A stretch of DNA of 64,000 nucleotides. Source: Streptomyces broussonetiae (GTDB lineage: Bacteria; Actinomycetota; Actinomycetes; Streptomycetales; Streptomycetaceae). The position numbers and the translations under genes were made by a program. The notes under the pieces are model-generated. The model was not told the DNA's origin. It did no database searches and saw nothing but the letters and a program-made list of their open reading frames with translations. The stretch is taken from assembly GCF_009796285.1 (NCBI RefSeq), contig NZ_CP047020.1:4526001-4590000 (forward strand). Reading direction: 5' to 3'. This document shows, one piece after another, positions 26,007 through 34,706 of this stretch; position 1 is the stretch's first letter; every line of letters starts with the position of its first letter.

Positions 26007-27425
26007 TCACGGGTGGGCGGGCTTGCCGTTGCCGTACAGCCAGGTCTTCCAGATGCCGGTGAAGTCCTTGCCGGGGCACTGCTTCTGGACCCAGGCGGTG
26101 AAGTCGGCGGTGTCCGCGTAGGCGAACCGGTGGGTGGCCGGCCAGGCGCGCAGGAGGGCGAAGAAGGCCTTGTCGCCGATGGCCTGGCGGATCTTGTGCA
26201 GGACCATCGCACCGCGCTGGTAGACGGGGCTGTCGGAGATGTGCGCGGCGCCCGACGGCTTCGCCGGCGGATAGGCCCAGATGGAGTCGTCGTCTCCGTT
26301 GTACGTGTCCATGAAGGTCTGCTGGGCGGTCGGGCCGCCGTGGTCCTCCGTCCACAGCCACTGCGCGTAGGTGGCGAAGCCCTCGTTGAGCCACATGTCC
26401 TGCCAGGACTTGGGGGTGACCGAGTCGCCGTACCACTGGTGGGCGAGTTCGTGCACGACCGTGCCGGTGTCCGGGGCGCCGGGGAAGGTGGGCCGGTTCT
26501 GGGTCTCCAGGGCGTATCCCGCGGCACCGGTCCCTGTGACCACGACACCGGCGCAGGAGAACGGGAACGGGCCGAAGGTGTCCTCCTCCCACTTGATGAT
26601 GCCGGGGAGCTGCGCCAGCACGTCCGCGCTGTCCCCGGCCTCGCCGGCGTCGACCGCGGTGAGGATCGGCAGCCCGTGCGGGCCGGTGGTGCGCGCGATG
26701 TCGAAGTGGCCGATGGCGACCGTGGCCAGATAACTCGCCATCGGCTCGGCGGTGTGCCAGCGGTACGACGTACGGCCACCCCGGGTGCTCTGGCCCGTCA
26801 ACTCACCGTTGGAGACGGCCTGGAGCCCCTTGGGGACGGTGACCGTGATGTCGTACGCCGCCTTGTCGGAGGGGTGGTCGTTGCCGGGGAACCACGCCAT
26901 GGAGCCGACGGGCTCGCCGAGGCCGAGGGCGCCGTCGGCGGTGGGCAGCCAGCCCTCCTTGGAGCCGTCGGGGTCGGTGAGGGTGCCGGGGGTGCCCGAG
27001 TAGTGCACGGTCGTGCGGAACGTCTGGTCCTTGCGCAGATCGGCGCGCGGGCGGACGGTGAGTTCCTGCCCGGCCCGGCTGAAGCGCGCGTCCTCGCCCT
27101 CGACGGTGACCGAGTCGACGTGCAGTCCGGCGAGGTCGAGATCGAAGGCGGACAGGTCCTGGGTGGCCGTGGCGGTGATCACCGCCGTACCGGTGAGATG
27201 CCGGGTGGCCGGGGTGTAGTCCAGGGTGAGGCCGTAGTGCGCGACGTCGTAGCCGCCGTTGCCCGCCTCGGGGAAGTACGGGTCGCCGACGCCGGAGCCG
27301 CCCGCAGTGCCGCGCACACCGCCGTCGCACACGGTGCCGGTGAGCACGAGGCTGAAGGTGAGCATGACCACGGCAGCCGGGACGAGGCGTACGGATCGGG
27401 GCACGCCAGCGATCTTAGGGGGCAC
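26007..27425 (-). CDS. Secreted M1 family zinc metallopeptidase (aminopeptidase N-like)
   Basis: About 470 residues with an N-terminal signal peptide (SVRLVPAAVVMLTFSLVL). A beta-rich N-terminal domain follows, then the catalytic domain with HELAHQWYGD (zinc ligands, Glu catalytic) and the third ligand in LNEGFATYAQW, 18 residues later as in M1 gluzincins. An exopeptidase motif GxMEN is replaced by LETQNRP. It lacks the large C-terminal domain of classical PepN, so it is the short secreted type. Start GTG 27425 or GTG 27404; the second puts the signal peptide closer to the N-terminus. Confidence 0.9.
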   Translation of the reverse strand: MPPKIAGVPRSVRLVPAAVVMLTFSLVLTGTVCDGGVRGTAGGSGVGDPYFPEAGNGGYDVAHYGLTLDYTPATRHLTGTAVITATATQDLSAFDLDLAGLHVDSVTVEGEDARFSRAGQELTVRPRADLRKDQTFRTTVHYSGTPGTLTDPDGSKEGWLPTADGALGLGEPVGSMAWFPGNDHPSDKAAYDITVTVPKGLQAVSNGELTGQSTRGGRTSYRWHTAEPMASYLATVAIGHFDIARTTGPHGLPILTAVDAGEAGDSADVLAQLPGIIKWEEDTFGPFPFSCAGVVVTGTGAAGYALETQNRPTFPGAPDTGTVVHELAHQWYGDSVTPKSWQDMWLNEGFATYAQWLWTEDHGGPTAQQTFMDTYNGDDDSIWAYPPAKPSGAAHISDSPVYQRGAMVLHKIRQAIGDKAFFALLRAWPATHRFAYADTADFTAWVQKQCPGKDFTGIWKTWLYGNGKPAHP

Positions 27426-27496
27426 CGGTCTTACTTATGGGGCCCGAAATCAAGAGCGGCGCGGGGACTCCGTCCGCAGCGTGACACCATCTCTGC

Positions 27497-27997
27497 GTGC
27501 TCGACATCGGCTATGCCCTCTCCAACAAGTTCCCGGACCCGCCGCAGACCGACTACCGCCGCGCGGACGTCCGCGCGCTGCGGCACGACCTGTTCTGCGG
27601 CGACGTCTATCTCGCGGACACCGAGACGGACCGGGAGCTGTCCACAGCCTGGGGATGGGTGCCCGTGCTGGACTTCGCGTGGGCGCTGTGCGACATCGTG
27701 GAGCAGCTGGACCGGGACCCGATGGGCTCCCGCGCCTCCCGGGCGCAGCACGCGGAGCTGGACTTCACCGAGTCCACGGACCGGATGCTGTTCGAGCGCC
27801 GCTTCGGCTGGGTGGACGTCGAGGCCGACTGGATGCCGGCCGAGGAGGCGCCGCTGACCTTCGCGCACTCCGCGCTGCGCCGCGAGGCCCGCGACTTCCT
27901 GCACGACCTGATCGCGGACCTCACCGACCTGCACGAGGGCCTGGCGGAGAACCCGGCGATCTGGACCCTCCAGGCCCGCTTTCCCCGCGTGCCCTAG
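27497..27997 (+). CDS. Conserved hypothetical protein
   Basis: A 166-residue acidic cytosolic protein rich in Trp, Asp and Arg (STAWGWVPVLDFAWALCDIV, FGWVDVEADWMPAEEAPLTF). It has no signal peptide, membrane segment or motif I recognise. The start codon is GTG, 71 bp from the divergent peptidase gene. The 3' end is 3 bp from the converging pentapeptide gene. It looks like a real, compactly packed gene of unknown function. Confidence 0.65.
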   Translation: MLDIGYALSNKFPDPPQTDYRRADVRALRHDLFCGDVYLADTETDRELSTAWGWVPVLDFAWALCDIVEQLDRDPMGSRASRAQHAELDFTESTDRMLFERRFGWVDVEADWMPAEEAPLTFAHSALRREARDFLHDLIADLTDLHEGLAENPAIWTLQARFPRVP

Positions 27998-28000
27998 CCC

Positions 28001-28681
28001 CTACTCCACGGTGATCCCCAGCTCCGCGGCCAGCGCCGGGGCCAGGTCCAGCAGCTGACCCGTGCTGATCACCGCCCCGGACATCCGGTCCAGTCCCCGG
28101 GTGATCTCCAGCGGGACGGCCCCGCGCAGATCGACGTCCACCAGCGTCGCCCCGCCGAAGTCGGCGCCCTTGAGGGAGCAGTTCACGAACTCGACCCGCT
28201 CCAGGCGGGCACCGGCGAAGTCCGGCTCGACGAGCACACAGGAGTCGAAGACGACATCCCTGAGGCGGGCCATGCGGAGGTTGAGGTAGTCGATCTTGCC
28301 GCCGTGGACGACGACCCGCTCCAGGACGGCGCCGTGCAGCTGGGTGCCGCCCAGGCGGGCGTCGGTCAGCTCGACGTCACGGAAGGTCGCCTCGGCGAGA
28401 TCCGTACCGACCCCGCGCAGCCCGTGCAGGACGGTGTCGAGGAAACGGGCGTGGGACAGCCCGGTCTCGGCCACCGCGCACTCCCGCAGCGCGCAGTCCA
28501 TGAACCGGGCCCCGGCGCCGTCCTGCCCGGCCAGGTCCGCCTCCCGGAACTCCAGGCCGTCGTAGTCACCGTCGGGCGCCAGTTCCCCGCCCGGCCACGG
28601 CTGAAGGGGCGGCAGCCGCACTTCCGGCCGCCGCGCGCCCTTCACCCGGTTCCCGCCCGCACCCGCTGCTCTCCTCGCCAT
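28001..28681 (-). CDS. Pentapeptide-repeat-like protein
   Basis: A 226-residue protein whose residues about 45-200 follow the A(D/N)Lxx pattern of a right-handed quadrilateral beta-helix (FREADLAGQDGAGARF, DARLGGTQLHGAVL, GADFGGATLVDVDLRGA). Such proteins mediate protein-protein interactions; a few protect DNA gyrase by mimicking DNA, but nothing here proves that. No signal peptide, so cytosolic. The ATG at 28681 is preferred; the frame stays open far upstream as antisense to the acetyltransferase gene. Confidence 0.85.
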   Translation of the reverse strand: MARRAAGAGGNRVKGARRPEVRLPPLQPWPGGELAPDGDYDGLEFREADLAGQDGAGARFMDCALRECAVAETGLSHARFLDTVLHGLRGVGTDLAEATFRDVELTDARLGGTQLHGAVLERVVVHGGKIDYLNLRMARLRDVVFDSCVLVEPDFAGARLERVEFVNCSLKGADFGGATLVDVDLRGAVPLEITRGLDRMSGAVISTGQLLDLAPALAAELGITVE

Positions 28682-28761
28682 GCCCCCATGCTGCACCCCG
28701 CCACTGACAATCCTTCCGACCAGGGAGGACGGCGGCCCACCGGGGACGGCGCGGGAGGGGG

Positions 28762-29244
28762 TCAGGCCGCCGGACCGCCCAGCTTCTCCAGCGCCTCGTC
28801 GGTAAGCCGGTACACCGTCCACTCGTCCTGCGGGCGGGCGCCCAGCGACTCGTAGAAGCCGATGGCGGGCCGGTTCCAGTTCAGCACGGCCCACTCCAGC
28901 CGCCCGTAGCCGCGCTCCACGCAGATCCGGGCCAGCTCGGTCAGCAGCGCCCGGCCGTGGCCGCCACCGCGCGCGCTCGGGCGCACGTACAGGTCCTCCA
29001 GGTAGATGCCGTGCACCCCGCGCCAGGTGGAGAAGTTCAGGAACCACAGCGCGAGGCCGACCGGCTCGCCGCTCGCGTCGTCCACCGCGAGGTGCGCGTA
29101 CGCGGCCGGCCGCGCCCCGAACAGCGCCTCGCGCAGCTGCTCCTCGCTCGCCCGCGCCTGATCCACGCACTTCTCGTACTCGGCCAGCTCGCGGATCAGG
29201 GCGTGGATGACAGGGACGTCGGCGGGGGTCGCGGCACGAATCAT
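28762..29244 (-). CDS. GNAT acetyltransferase, diamine/thialysine acetyltransferase-like
   Basis: A 160-residue GNAT enzyme resembling spermidine/spermine or thialysine N-acetyltransferases. MIRAATPADVPVIHALIREL start, EYEKC, FLNFSTWRGVHGIYLEDLYV, the acetyl-CoA loop RGGGHGRALL, and WAVLNWNRPAIGFYESLGA at the C-terminus. Probably acetylates polyamines or related primary amines in the cytosol. It is unrelated in position to the GNAT at 23262. Confidence 0.9.
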   Translation of the reverse strand: MIRAATPADVPVIHALIRELAEYEKCVDQARASEEQLREALFGARPAAYAHLAVDDASGEPVGLALWFLNFSTWRGVHGIYLEDLYVRPSARGGGHGRALLTELARICVERGYGRLEWAVLNWNRPAIGFYESLGARPQDEWTVYRLTDEALEKLGGPAA

Positions 29245-29291
29245 GAGGCGAGGCTAACGGCCCCGCGCCCAAGGCCCGCCGGGGGACCCGG

Positions 29292-30722
29292 TCAGTGCCG
29301 CCCGGCCACCTTGTCCGCCACCTTCGCCAGGCGGGAGGACTCCGTGCCCGGGCGGAGGCGTTCGCGCTGGTCGGCGGCGCGGTAGGTGGCGTACATGCCG
29401 TGGACGCCCAGCCAGCGCAAGGGTTCCGGCTCCCACTTGCGGACCTTGTGATTCACCCAGGGCAGGTCCGTCAGCTCGGTGCGGCCGCCCTGGCCGGAGT
29501 CCTGCTGGACCAGGTCGCGCAGGGTGCGGGCGGCCAGGTTGGTGGTGGCGACCCCGGAGCCGACGTAGCCGCCCGCCCAGCCGAGGCCCGTCGAGCGGTC
29601 CAGGGTGACGGTCGCACACCAGTCGCGGGGCACCCCGAGCACGCCCGACCAGGCGTGCTCCACCCGCACCCCGGCGAGGGACGGGAAGAAGCGGGTCAGG
29701 ATCTCGTGCAGGGCCTCGACGGTCGCCGCCTGCGTACGGCCGTCGTTGTCCGTCCTCGACCCGAAGCGGTACGGCACCCCGCGCCCGCCCAGCGCGATCC
29801 GCCCGTCGGCCGTGCGCTGGGCGTACATGTAGGCGTGGGCCATGTCGCCGAGGGTCTCCCGGCCGTCCCAGCCGACGGACGCCCACTGCTCCTCGGTCAG
29901 CGGCTCGGTCGCGATCATCGAGGAGTTCATCGGCAGCCAGGTGCGCCGCTGGCCCTTGAGGGAGGCCGTGAAGCCCTCCGTGCAGCGCAGGACGTAGGGG
30001 GCGCGGACGGTGCCGTAGGGGGTCACCGCGTGCTTGGGACGGATCTCGGTCACCGGTGTCGACTCGTGGATGGTCACCCCCAGGGCCTCCACGGCCGCCG
30101 CCAGCCCCTTCACCAGCTTCACCGGGTGCAGCCGGGCCCCGTGCGGGGTCCAGGTCGAGCCGACCGCGTCCGCGACCCGGATCCGCTCGGCGGTCTCCCG
30201 GGCGCCGTACAGCTCCCGGTCCTTCTCGCCGTACGACAGCTCGTGCGCGTGGAAGGCCTTCAGGCGCGCCAACTGGGCCGGGCCGGTGGCCACTTCGAGG
30301 ACGCCGCCGCGGTGGACGTCCGCGTCGATGCCCTCCGCCCCGGCCACCGCGATCACCTCGGCGACGGTGTCGTTCATCGCCTTCTGCAGGCGTACGGCGG
30401 CCTCGTGGCCGTGCAGTGCCGCGTACCGGTCGCGGCCGGCGATGCCGTTGTACAGCCAGCCGCCGTTGCGCCCCGAGGCGCCGTACCCGCAGAACTTCTG
30501 CTCCAGGACCGTGATCCGCAGGAAGGGGGCGGCCTTCTTCAGGTAGTACGCCGTCCACAGGCCCGTGTAGCCGCCGCCGACGATGACGACGTCCGCCGAC
30601 GCGTCCCCGGACAGCGGCTCACGCACCACCGGCAGACCGTCGTCCGCGTACCAGAAGGAGATCCCGCCATTGACGACGCCGCCCACGACACCGCCCAGGA
30701 CTCTGCTTGCCGAGCTGCTCAT
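29292..30722 (-). CDS. FAD-dependent amino-acid/amine oxidoreductase (DAO family)
   Basis: A 476-residue flavoprotein with an N-terminal Rossmann motif VVIVGGGYTGLWTAYYL (about 45-61) for FAD binding. YGASGRNGGWLYNG is typical of the D-amino-acid oxidase/gamma-glutamylputrescine oxidase group, with GVLGVPRDWCATV and WAGGYVGSGVATTNLAART near the C-terminus (second FAD contact). About 40 residues precede the Rossmann fold. The substrate is uncertain: an amine or N-methyl amino acid. It lies 48 bp downstream of nothing co-directional except the rhomboid-like gene. Confidence 0.88.
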   Translation of the reverse strand: MSSSASRVLGGVVGGVVNGGISFWYADDGLPVVREPLSGDASADVVIVGGGYTGLWTAYYLKKAAPFLRITVLEQKFCGYGASGRNGGWLYNGIAGRDRYAALHGHEAAVRLQKAMNDTVAEVIAVAGAEGIDADVHRGGVLEVATGPAQLARLKAFHAHELSYGEKDRELYGARETAERIRVADAVGSTWTPHGARLHPVKLVKGLAAAVEALGVTIHESTPVTEIRPKHAVTPYGTVRAPYVLRCTEGFTASLKGQRRTWLPMNSSMIATEPLTEEQWASVGWDGRETLGDMAHAYMYAQRTADGRIALGGRGVPYRFGSRTDNDGRTQAATVEALHEILTRFFPSLAGVRVEHAWSGVLGVPRDWCATVTLDRSTGLGWAGGYVGSGVATTNLAARTLRDLVQQDSGQGGRTELTDLPWVNHKVRKWEPEPLRWLGVHGMYATYRAADQRERLRPGTESSRLAKVADKVAGRH

Positions 30723-30731
30723 GGCCGGACG

Positions 30732-31385
30732 TTAACCCCTCAGAGCGGCCAGTGTCTCCTTCGGATTCCATGCTTTTCCACGCCCTCTGACCAGCGGATA
30801 GCAGGCCAGCCCGATCAGTATCGAGACGAAGTGGCCGAGATCGGTGAAGGTCCGCCCCTCGACCAGCGGCAGCGTGAAGACGACCAGCACCGCCGGCAGA
30901 TACCCGTACCGCCAGGGCGTCGCGATCCGGTAGGTGAGCGCCGCGATGACCCCCGCCAGCGCGTAACTGACCCCGATGTCCAGGGAGTTGACCGCCGAGT
31001 GTGGGGCGATGCCGTCACGGATCGCCTTCAGCAGGGCGCCCTCGCTGGTCAGGGTCGCCAGGACGTGCGCCAGCACGCACACCGCGAGCCAGCGGGCCGT
31101 ACCCAGCCAGCGCTCGACCGGCGCGTGGAACACCGTGTACAGGAAGGCGTACGGAATCCAGTGGCCGCTGTCGATCCAGAACGCGCTCGCCACCAGCACC
31201 CGTACCGGGTTGTGCGACAGCTCGTGGATGTTGGTCGAGCGCTGCCGCAGGAAGTGCTGCTCGAACTGGGGCGACATGCGGTGCAGGGCGACGGTCGTGA
31301 TGAACAGGACCACCAGCCACACATACGTGCCGGGGGCACTGCGGATCCACGCCCCCACTCTCCTCAGGCCCCGGTTGATTCGCAT
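30732..31385 (-). CDS. Rhomboid-like multi-pass membrane protein
   Basis: A 217-residue integral membrane protein with about six hydrophobic segments. The pair IGVSYALAG (rhomboid GxSx with the candidate Ser) and DLGHFVSILIGL (candidate His with GxxxG-like spacing) suggests an intact Ser-His dyad of an intramembrane protease. An ELSHNP loop with W-rich segments precedes them. Family membership is by motif only. Start ATG 31385 or GTG 31397; neither has a strong ribosome binding site. Divergent from the APH-like gene with 22-34 bp between starts. Confidence 0.75.
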   Translation of the reverse strand: MRINRGLRRVGAWIRSAPGTYVWLVVLFITTVALHRMSPQFEQHFLRQRSTNIHELSHNPVRVLVASAFWIDSGHWIPYAFLYTVFHAPVERWLGTARWLAVCVLAHVLATLTSEGALLKAIRDGIAPHSAVNSLDIGVSYALAGVIAALTYRIATPWRYGYLPAVLVVFTLPLVEGRTFTDLGHFVSILIGLACYPLVRGRGKAWNPKETLAALRG

Positions 31386-31419
31386 GAGCCGATTCACGCA
31401 CGCCAGTATCGTCCGGCCC

Positions 31420-32298
31420 GTGATTGACATCCCCGCCGAACTGGCCGAGGCCCAAGAGACGTACAACGGCGCGGCGGGGCGGGCCTTCATCGCCGCCCTG
31501 CCCGCTCTCGCCGCCGCCTTCCTGGACCGCTGGCAACTGCGGCCCGACGGCCCCTCCATGAACGGCGTCAGCGCCCTGGTCCTGCCGGTCGCCCGGGCCG
31601 ACGGCACACGGGCCGTCCTCAAGCTCCAGCTGCCCGACGCGGAGACCCTCGGCGAACCGGTCGCGCTGCGGGTCTGGGACGGCGACGGGGCCGTACGACT
31701 CCTCGACCACGACCCGGCGACGGGCACGATGCTGCTGGAGCGTCTGGACGAGTCGCGCATGCTCGCCTCGCTGGCCGACACCCGCGCCACCACCCTGGTC
31801 ATCGCCCGGCTGCTGGCGCACCTGACCTCCTTCCCGGCCCCGCCCGGCCTGCGCCGGCTCGGTGACATCGCCCGGGCCATGCTGGAGCGGACCCCGTGGG
31901 CGCTGGAGCGCATCGGCGACCCCGCGGCCCGCCGCCTGGTCGCCGACTGCGCGGCCGCCGTGCGCGAGGTCGTCGCCGAACCCGGTGACCGGCTGCTGCA
32001 CTGGGACCTGCACGACGAGAACGTCCTCGCCGCCGACCGCGCCGACTGGCTCGCCATCGACCCCAAGCCGCTGGCCGGCGACCCCGGATTCGAGTTGTGG
32101 CCCGCGCTGCACAACCGGTTCGAGGCGGCCGAGGTCGCCTGGCGCTTCGACGCGCTGACGGACGCGCTGGGCCTGGACCGGGAGCGGGCCCGCGCCTGGA
32201 CACTGGGCCGGCTGCTGCAGAACGCCCTGTGGGACGTGGCGGACGGCCGGCCGGTCGAGGAACACCAACTGGAGGTCGCCCGCCGGCTGCGAAAATAA
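31420..32298 (+). CDS. Aminoglycoside/hydroxyurea phosphotransferase-like kinase (APH(6) family)
   Basis: A 292-residue kinase of the family containing streptomycin 6-kinase and hydroxyurea phosphotransferase. Features: an N-lobe with AVLKLQLPDAE (Lys), the catalytic loop LLHWDLHDENVL (Asp, Asn) and WLAIDPKPLAGDPGFELW (metal-binding Asp), which is the family signature. It may modify an antibiotic or a cellular small molecule; actual resistance is unproven. The GTG start has no clear ribosome binding site and a CAGTAT (-10-like) sequence lies about 15 bp upstream, so the mRNA may be leaderless. Confidence 0.85.
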   Translation: MIDIPAELAEAQETYNGAAGRAFIAALPALAAAFLDRWQLRPDGPSMNGVSALVLPVARADGTRAVLKLQLPDAETLGEPVALRVWDGDGAVRLLDHDPATGTMLLERLDESRMLASLADTRATTLVIARLLAHLTSFPAPPGLRRLGDIARAMLERTPWALERIGDPAARRLVADCAAAVREVVAEPGDRLLHWDLHDENVLAADRADWLAIDPKPLAGDPGFELWPALHNRFEAAEVAWRFDALTDALGLDRERARAWTLGRLLQNALWDVADGRPVEEHQLEVARRLRK

Positions 32299-32422
32299 TT
32301 CCGAAACCTGATCAAGGATTTACTTGCTTCTCATTGTTCGCGGCTGACGTGCCTCGGCAGCATTCGGCTGGCATGAGCAGACCATTCGGTCACTCACACC
32401 ACCGCATCAGAAGGGCACTTCC

Positions 32423-34414
32423 TTGCTCTCAGGGAGACATAGGGCGGCATCCACCGCCCTGCTGTCCACCACGGCACTCATATCCACCGCACTGTCGACC
32501 GGCTGGTTCACGGCCGCCGCCTCCGCCGCACCGGCCGCGCCGTCGGCCAAGGGCGCGGCCCACGTCAAGCACCTGTGCGCGCACGCCTCCACGCCGGGCC
32601 ATGTGGCGTGCCTCGCCGAGGCCCGGACGGACATCCTCCAGCGCCTGACCGTCGCCCCGCACACCACCCCGTCCGGCTACGGCCCCGCGGACCTGCAGAG
32701 CGCCTACAACCTGCCGTCCGCCACGGCCGGTTCGGGCCGGACCGTGGCCATCGTCGACGCCATGGACGACCCCAGCGCCGAGTCCGACCTCGCCGCCTAC
32801 CGGTCCCAGTACAACCTTCCCGCCTGCACCACCGCGAACGGCTGCTTCCACAAGGTCAACCAGACCGGCGGCACCAGCTATCCCACGGCGGACGCGGGCT
32901 GGGCCGGCGAGATCTCCCTCGACCTCGACATGGTCAGCGCCGTCTGTCCGCAGTGTCACATCACGCTCGTCGAGGCGTCCTCCACGAGCACGAGCGACAT
33001 CGGCAAGGCCGAGAACGAGGCCGTCGCCCTCGGCGCCAAGTACGTCTCCAACTCCTTCGGGGGCACCGAGGACCCGAGCGAGACCACCGCCGACGTGCAG
33101 TACTTCAACCACCCGGGCGTCGCCATCACGGTCAGCTCGGGCGACGGCGGCTACGGCGTGGAGTACCCGGCGTCCTCCCCCTACGTCACCGCGGTCGGCG
33201 GCACCTCGCTCAGCCGGACGAGCAGCACCCGCGGCTGGAGCGAGTCGGTCTGGTCCACGTCCAGCACCGAGGGCACCGGATCCGGCTGCTCCGCGGACGA
33301 GGCCAAGCCCACCTGGCAGACCGACACCGGCTGCTCCCACCGCACGGTCGCGGACGTCTCCGCGGTCGCCGACCCGGCCACCGGCGTCGCCGTCTACGAC
33401 ACCTACGGTGCCTCCGGCTGGGACGTCTACGGCGGCACCAGCGCCTCCGCGCCCATCATCGCCGGCACCTACGCCCTCGCCGGCACCCCGGTCGCGAACA
33501 GCTACCCGTCCTCGTACCCCTACGGGCACACCTCGGCGCTGAACGACGTGACGACGGGCAGCGACGGCTCCTGCTCCACGAGCTACTTCTGCACCGCGCG
33601 CACCGGCTACGACGGCCCGACCGGCCTCGGCACGCCCAACGGCACCGCCGCCTTCGCCGGCGGGGCGACGCCGGTCAACTCGCTCCAGCCGGGCCAGCAG
33701 CTCACCTCCGGGCACAAGCTGAGCAGCGCGGACATCACGCTGTCGATGGGCAGCGACGGCAACCTCGTCGCCTACCTCAAGACGAACGGCACGAGCGGCA
33801 GCGGCCCGGCGATCTGGTCCAGCCACACCTCCGGCCACTCCGGCGCGTACGCCTCCATGCAGACCGACGGCAACCTGGTCGTCTACTCGAGCAGCGGCAG
33901 CGCGCTGTGGTCCACCCACACCAGCGGCCACAGCGGTGCCTACTTCCTGGTCCAGGACGACGGCAACCTGGTGGTCTACGGCTCCGGCGGCGGCCCGAGC
34001 ACCGGCGGCTCCCTGTGGTCGGACGGCACCTACGCGCGGTCGACGAAGATCGCCTCGGACCAGCAGCTCCAGGGCGGCTGGTGGGCCCAGACCCAGTACG
34101 TCCGCCTGGTGATGCAGCCGGACGGCAACCTCGTCCTGTACCGCAAGCACGACGGCAAGGCGATCTGGTCCACGGGGACCTCCGGCCACACCGGCGCGTA
34201 CGCGTACATGCAGACCGACGGCAACCTGGTCGTCTACTCGAGCAGCGGCGGCCCGGGCAGGGGCGGCGCCCTGTGGTCCACCCACACCAACGGCCACAGC
34301 GGCGCGTACGCGCTCCTGCAGAGCGACGCCAACTTCGTCGTCTACACCGCCTCCGGCGGCACCGGCACGGGCGGCGCCCTGTGGGCGAGCGACACCCGCA
34401 CGGACGTGCCGTGA
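32423..34414 (+). CDS. Secreted S53 (sedolisin-type) peptidase with C-terminal B-lectin domains
   Basis: A 663-residue exported protein. Signal peptide (about 1-36), then a serine-carboxyl peptidase of the S53/kumamolisin family: AGEISLDLDM carries the catalytic Glu/Asp and YGGTSASAPII the Ser (about 340). The Pro domain is very short. From about 420 on there are beta-prism lectin repeats with QxDxNxVxY motifs (MQTDGNLVVY twice, VQDDGNLVVY, MQPDGNLVLY), as in mannose-binding bulb lectins. It likely degrades protein while bound to glycans. The start is TTG, supported by AGAAGGG 7 nt upstream. A truncated relative lies at 40989-41230. Confidence 0.88.
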   Translation: MLSGRHRAASTALLSTTALISTALSTGWFTAAASAAPAAPSAKGAAHVKHLCAHASTPGHVACLAEARTDILQRLTVAPHTTPSGYGPADLQSAYNLPSATAGSGRTVAIVDAMDDPSAESDLAAYRSQYNLPACTTANGCFHKVNQTGGTSYPTADAGWAGEISLDLDMVSAVCPQCHITLVEASSTSTSDIGKAENEAVALGAKYVSNSFGGTEDPSETTADVQYFNHPGVAITVSSGDGGYGVEYPASSPYVTAVGGTSLSRTSSTRGWSESVWSTSSTEGTGSGCSADEAKPTWQTDTGCSHRTVADVSAVADPATGVAVYDTYGASGWDVYGGTSASAPIIAGTYALAGTPVANSYPSSYPYGHTSALNDVTTGSDGSCSTSYFCTARTGYDGPTGLGTPNGTAAFAGGATPVNSLQPGQQLTSGHKLSSADITLSMGSDGNLVAYLKTNGTSGSGPAIWSSHTSGHSGAYASMQTDGNLVVYSSSGSALWSTHTSGHSGAYFLVQDDGNLVVYGSGGGPSTGGSLWSDGTYARSTKIASDQQLQGGWWAQTQYVRLVMQPDGNLVLYRKHDGKAIWSTGTSGHTGAYAYMQTDGNLVVYSSSGGPGRGGALWSTHTNGHSGAYALLQSDANFVVYTASGGTGTGGALWASDTRTDVP

Positions 34415-34430
34415 GCCGCAAGCTCCCGTG

Positions 34431-34476
34431 AAAAAGCCGATGACCTGGGGGAAAACCCCAGGTCATCGGCCTTTTT
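34431..34476. terminator. Strong bidirectional intrinsic terminator
   Basis: A 15-bp perfect stem (GCCGATGACCTGGGG / CCCCAGGTCATCGGC) is flanked by A5 on the left and T5 on the right, so it can act in both directions. It ends the peptidase-lectin transcript on the plus strand. On the minus strand it lies directly past the tRNA-Thr 3' half at 34478, and it probably was the tRNA gene's own terminator before the island inserted. Confidence 0.92.
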
Positions 34477-34477
34477 G

Positions 34478-34520
34478 GAGCCCCCTGTCGGATTCGAACC
34501 GACGACCTTCGCTTTACAAG
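34478..34520. repeat. Distal att repeat: duplicated 3' half of tRNA-Thr
   Basis: These 43 bp are identical to 45637-45679, the part of the intact tRNA-Thr(TGT) gene from the anticodon loop to the 3' end, in the same orientation. The rest of the tRNA is missing here. This is the classic attachment-site duplication left when an element integrates into the 3' end of a tRNA gene by a tyrosine recombinase. Confidence 0.92.
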
Positions 34521-34544
34521 TGGGTCGAATCCTTGCCGAGTGGT

Positions 34545-34590
34545 GCGTGGCGCTGCCGCGTGGTGCTGTTTTCCCTGATCAGCGCCACGC
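34545..34590. repeat. 11-bp inverted repeat just inside the island
   Basis: GCGTGGCGCTG (34545-34555) pairs with CAGCGCCACGC (34580-34590) across a 24-nt loop, 25 bp inside the distal att copy. It may be an integrase arm site or a terminator for the downstream minus-strand gene; the function is unknown. The rest of 34521-34706 holds nothing I can identify. Confidence 0.45.
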
Positions 34591-34706
34591 GGCTTCGTGC
34601 ACGATCCGGCTCATGCTGACCTGTGCCGGGCAGTCCGCTCACGCATCGCGCACGCATGTGTGACCTCGGCGATCGCTGCTCGGATGCCATATGGGGACGG
34701 CAGGGG

